Source: Spirochaetota bacterium (GTDB lineage: Bacteria > Spirochaetota > Spirochaetia > Sphaerochaetales > Sphaerochaetaceae). Taken from it: a stretch of 64,000 nucleotides of DNA. The stretch is taken from the NCBI GenBank assembly GCA_023401595.1, contig JAEXDQ010000007.1, forward strand, positions 89,032 to 153,031, in the 5' to 3' direction. The notes under the pieces are model-generated. The model was not told where the DNA came from. It did not search any database and saw nothing but the letters and a program-made list of their open reading frames with translations. Numbering within the stretch: position 1 is the first letter of the stretch; every line of letters begins with the position of its first letter. Made by a program: the position numbers and the translations under genes. Below, in pieces: positions 63,945 through 64,000 of the stretch.

Positions 63945-64000
63945 ATGAAGTACAAAATCAGAAGTGAGGCAGAAAAGAATACTGCCGTTCAGTATGCTCT
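63945..64000 (+). CDS. Start of an unidentified gene, cut by the window end
   Basis: AGAAGGAGAGAAG precedes an ATG at 63945, and 18 codons follow (MKYKIRSEAEKNTAVQYA). Only the N-terminus is visible and no family can be named. The strong ribosome-binding site and lack of stops support a real gene. Confidence 0.6.
   Translation, partial: MKYKIRSEAEKNTAVQYA

Overview
The window looks like the origin-proximal part of a spirochaete chromosome, most likely a Sphaerochaeta-like member of the Sphaerochaetaceae (inference). The signs are a parB-parA / gyrA-gyrB / dnaA-dnaN-recF / rpmH-rnpA-yidC-jag neighbourhood, an mglBAC operon whose MglC carries a very long charged N-terminal extension, a MurA with Asp in place of the catalytic-loop Cys, and medium GC content. 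No tRNA, rRNA, CRISPR array or intact insertion sequence was recognised.

Layout. 1-2000: cyclophilin (partial), parB and parA on the minus strand. 2080-3700: a small NifU-type protein and a 1.3 kb AT-rich non-coding stretch with three parS palindromes; a fourth parS lies inside the 3' end of gyrA. 3700-16100: gyrA/gyrB leftward, then dnaA, dnaN, recF, a DUF721 gene, rpmH, rnpA, yidC and jag rightward, with DnaA boxes between dnaA and dnaN. 16200-21000: an AraC regulator and two half-size ABC transporters of the siderophore-system type. 21200-25740: metK (with a structured leader and a small upstream ORF), a Cys-rich DUF3795 protein, a PfkB kinase and murA. 25740-28800: a second cluster of DnaA boxes beside an AT-rich block, followed by an AT-rich island of small orphan genes (membrane protein, secreted protein, DUF2971, holin-like).

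28800-48600 is the most interesting part. A LacI-family gene at 47560 and three leftward operons share a palindromic operator, TGTAATTACA, present six times as three pairs. Each pair brackets a promoter, with centre spacings of 106, 106 and 116 bp, close to whole helical turns. The operons encode two paralogous CUT1 ABC transporters without ATPase genes, three structurally unrelated phosphodiesterase-type hydrolases without signal peptides (calcineurin-like, GDPD, NPP/alkaline phosphatase type), a lipoprotein of the metallo-beta-lactamase fold, a complete acetoin-dehydrogenase-like 2-oxoacid complex (E1a, E1b, E2, E3), a histidine phosphatase, an FGGY kinase and a short-chain dehydrogenase. 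I read this as one regulon for importing a phosphodiester-linked polyol or sugar, hydrolysing it inside the cell and degrading the carbon skeleton; the substrate is unknown. One permease of the second transporter is interrupted by an in-frame TGA.

48700-58400: a sigma54-activator-like protein without a DNA-binding domain, rsmE, a C-terminal processing protease, lgt, an M24 aminopeptidase, gpmI, and an AraC/GyrI-like regulator. 58400-64000: the mglB-mglA-mglC galactose/glucose transporter, with a clear promoter and two phased operators, followed by an 11-bp tandem repeat and the start of another gene.

Several genes (parA, lgt, and less clearly ctpA, the AraC gene and the PfkB gene) have a -10 box only 6-9 nt before the start codon and no Shine-Dalgarno sequence, suggesting leaderless transcripts.
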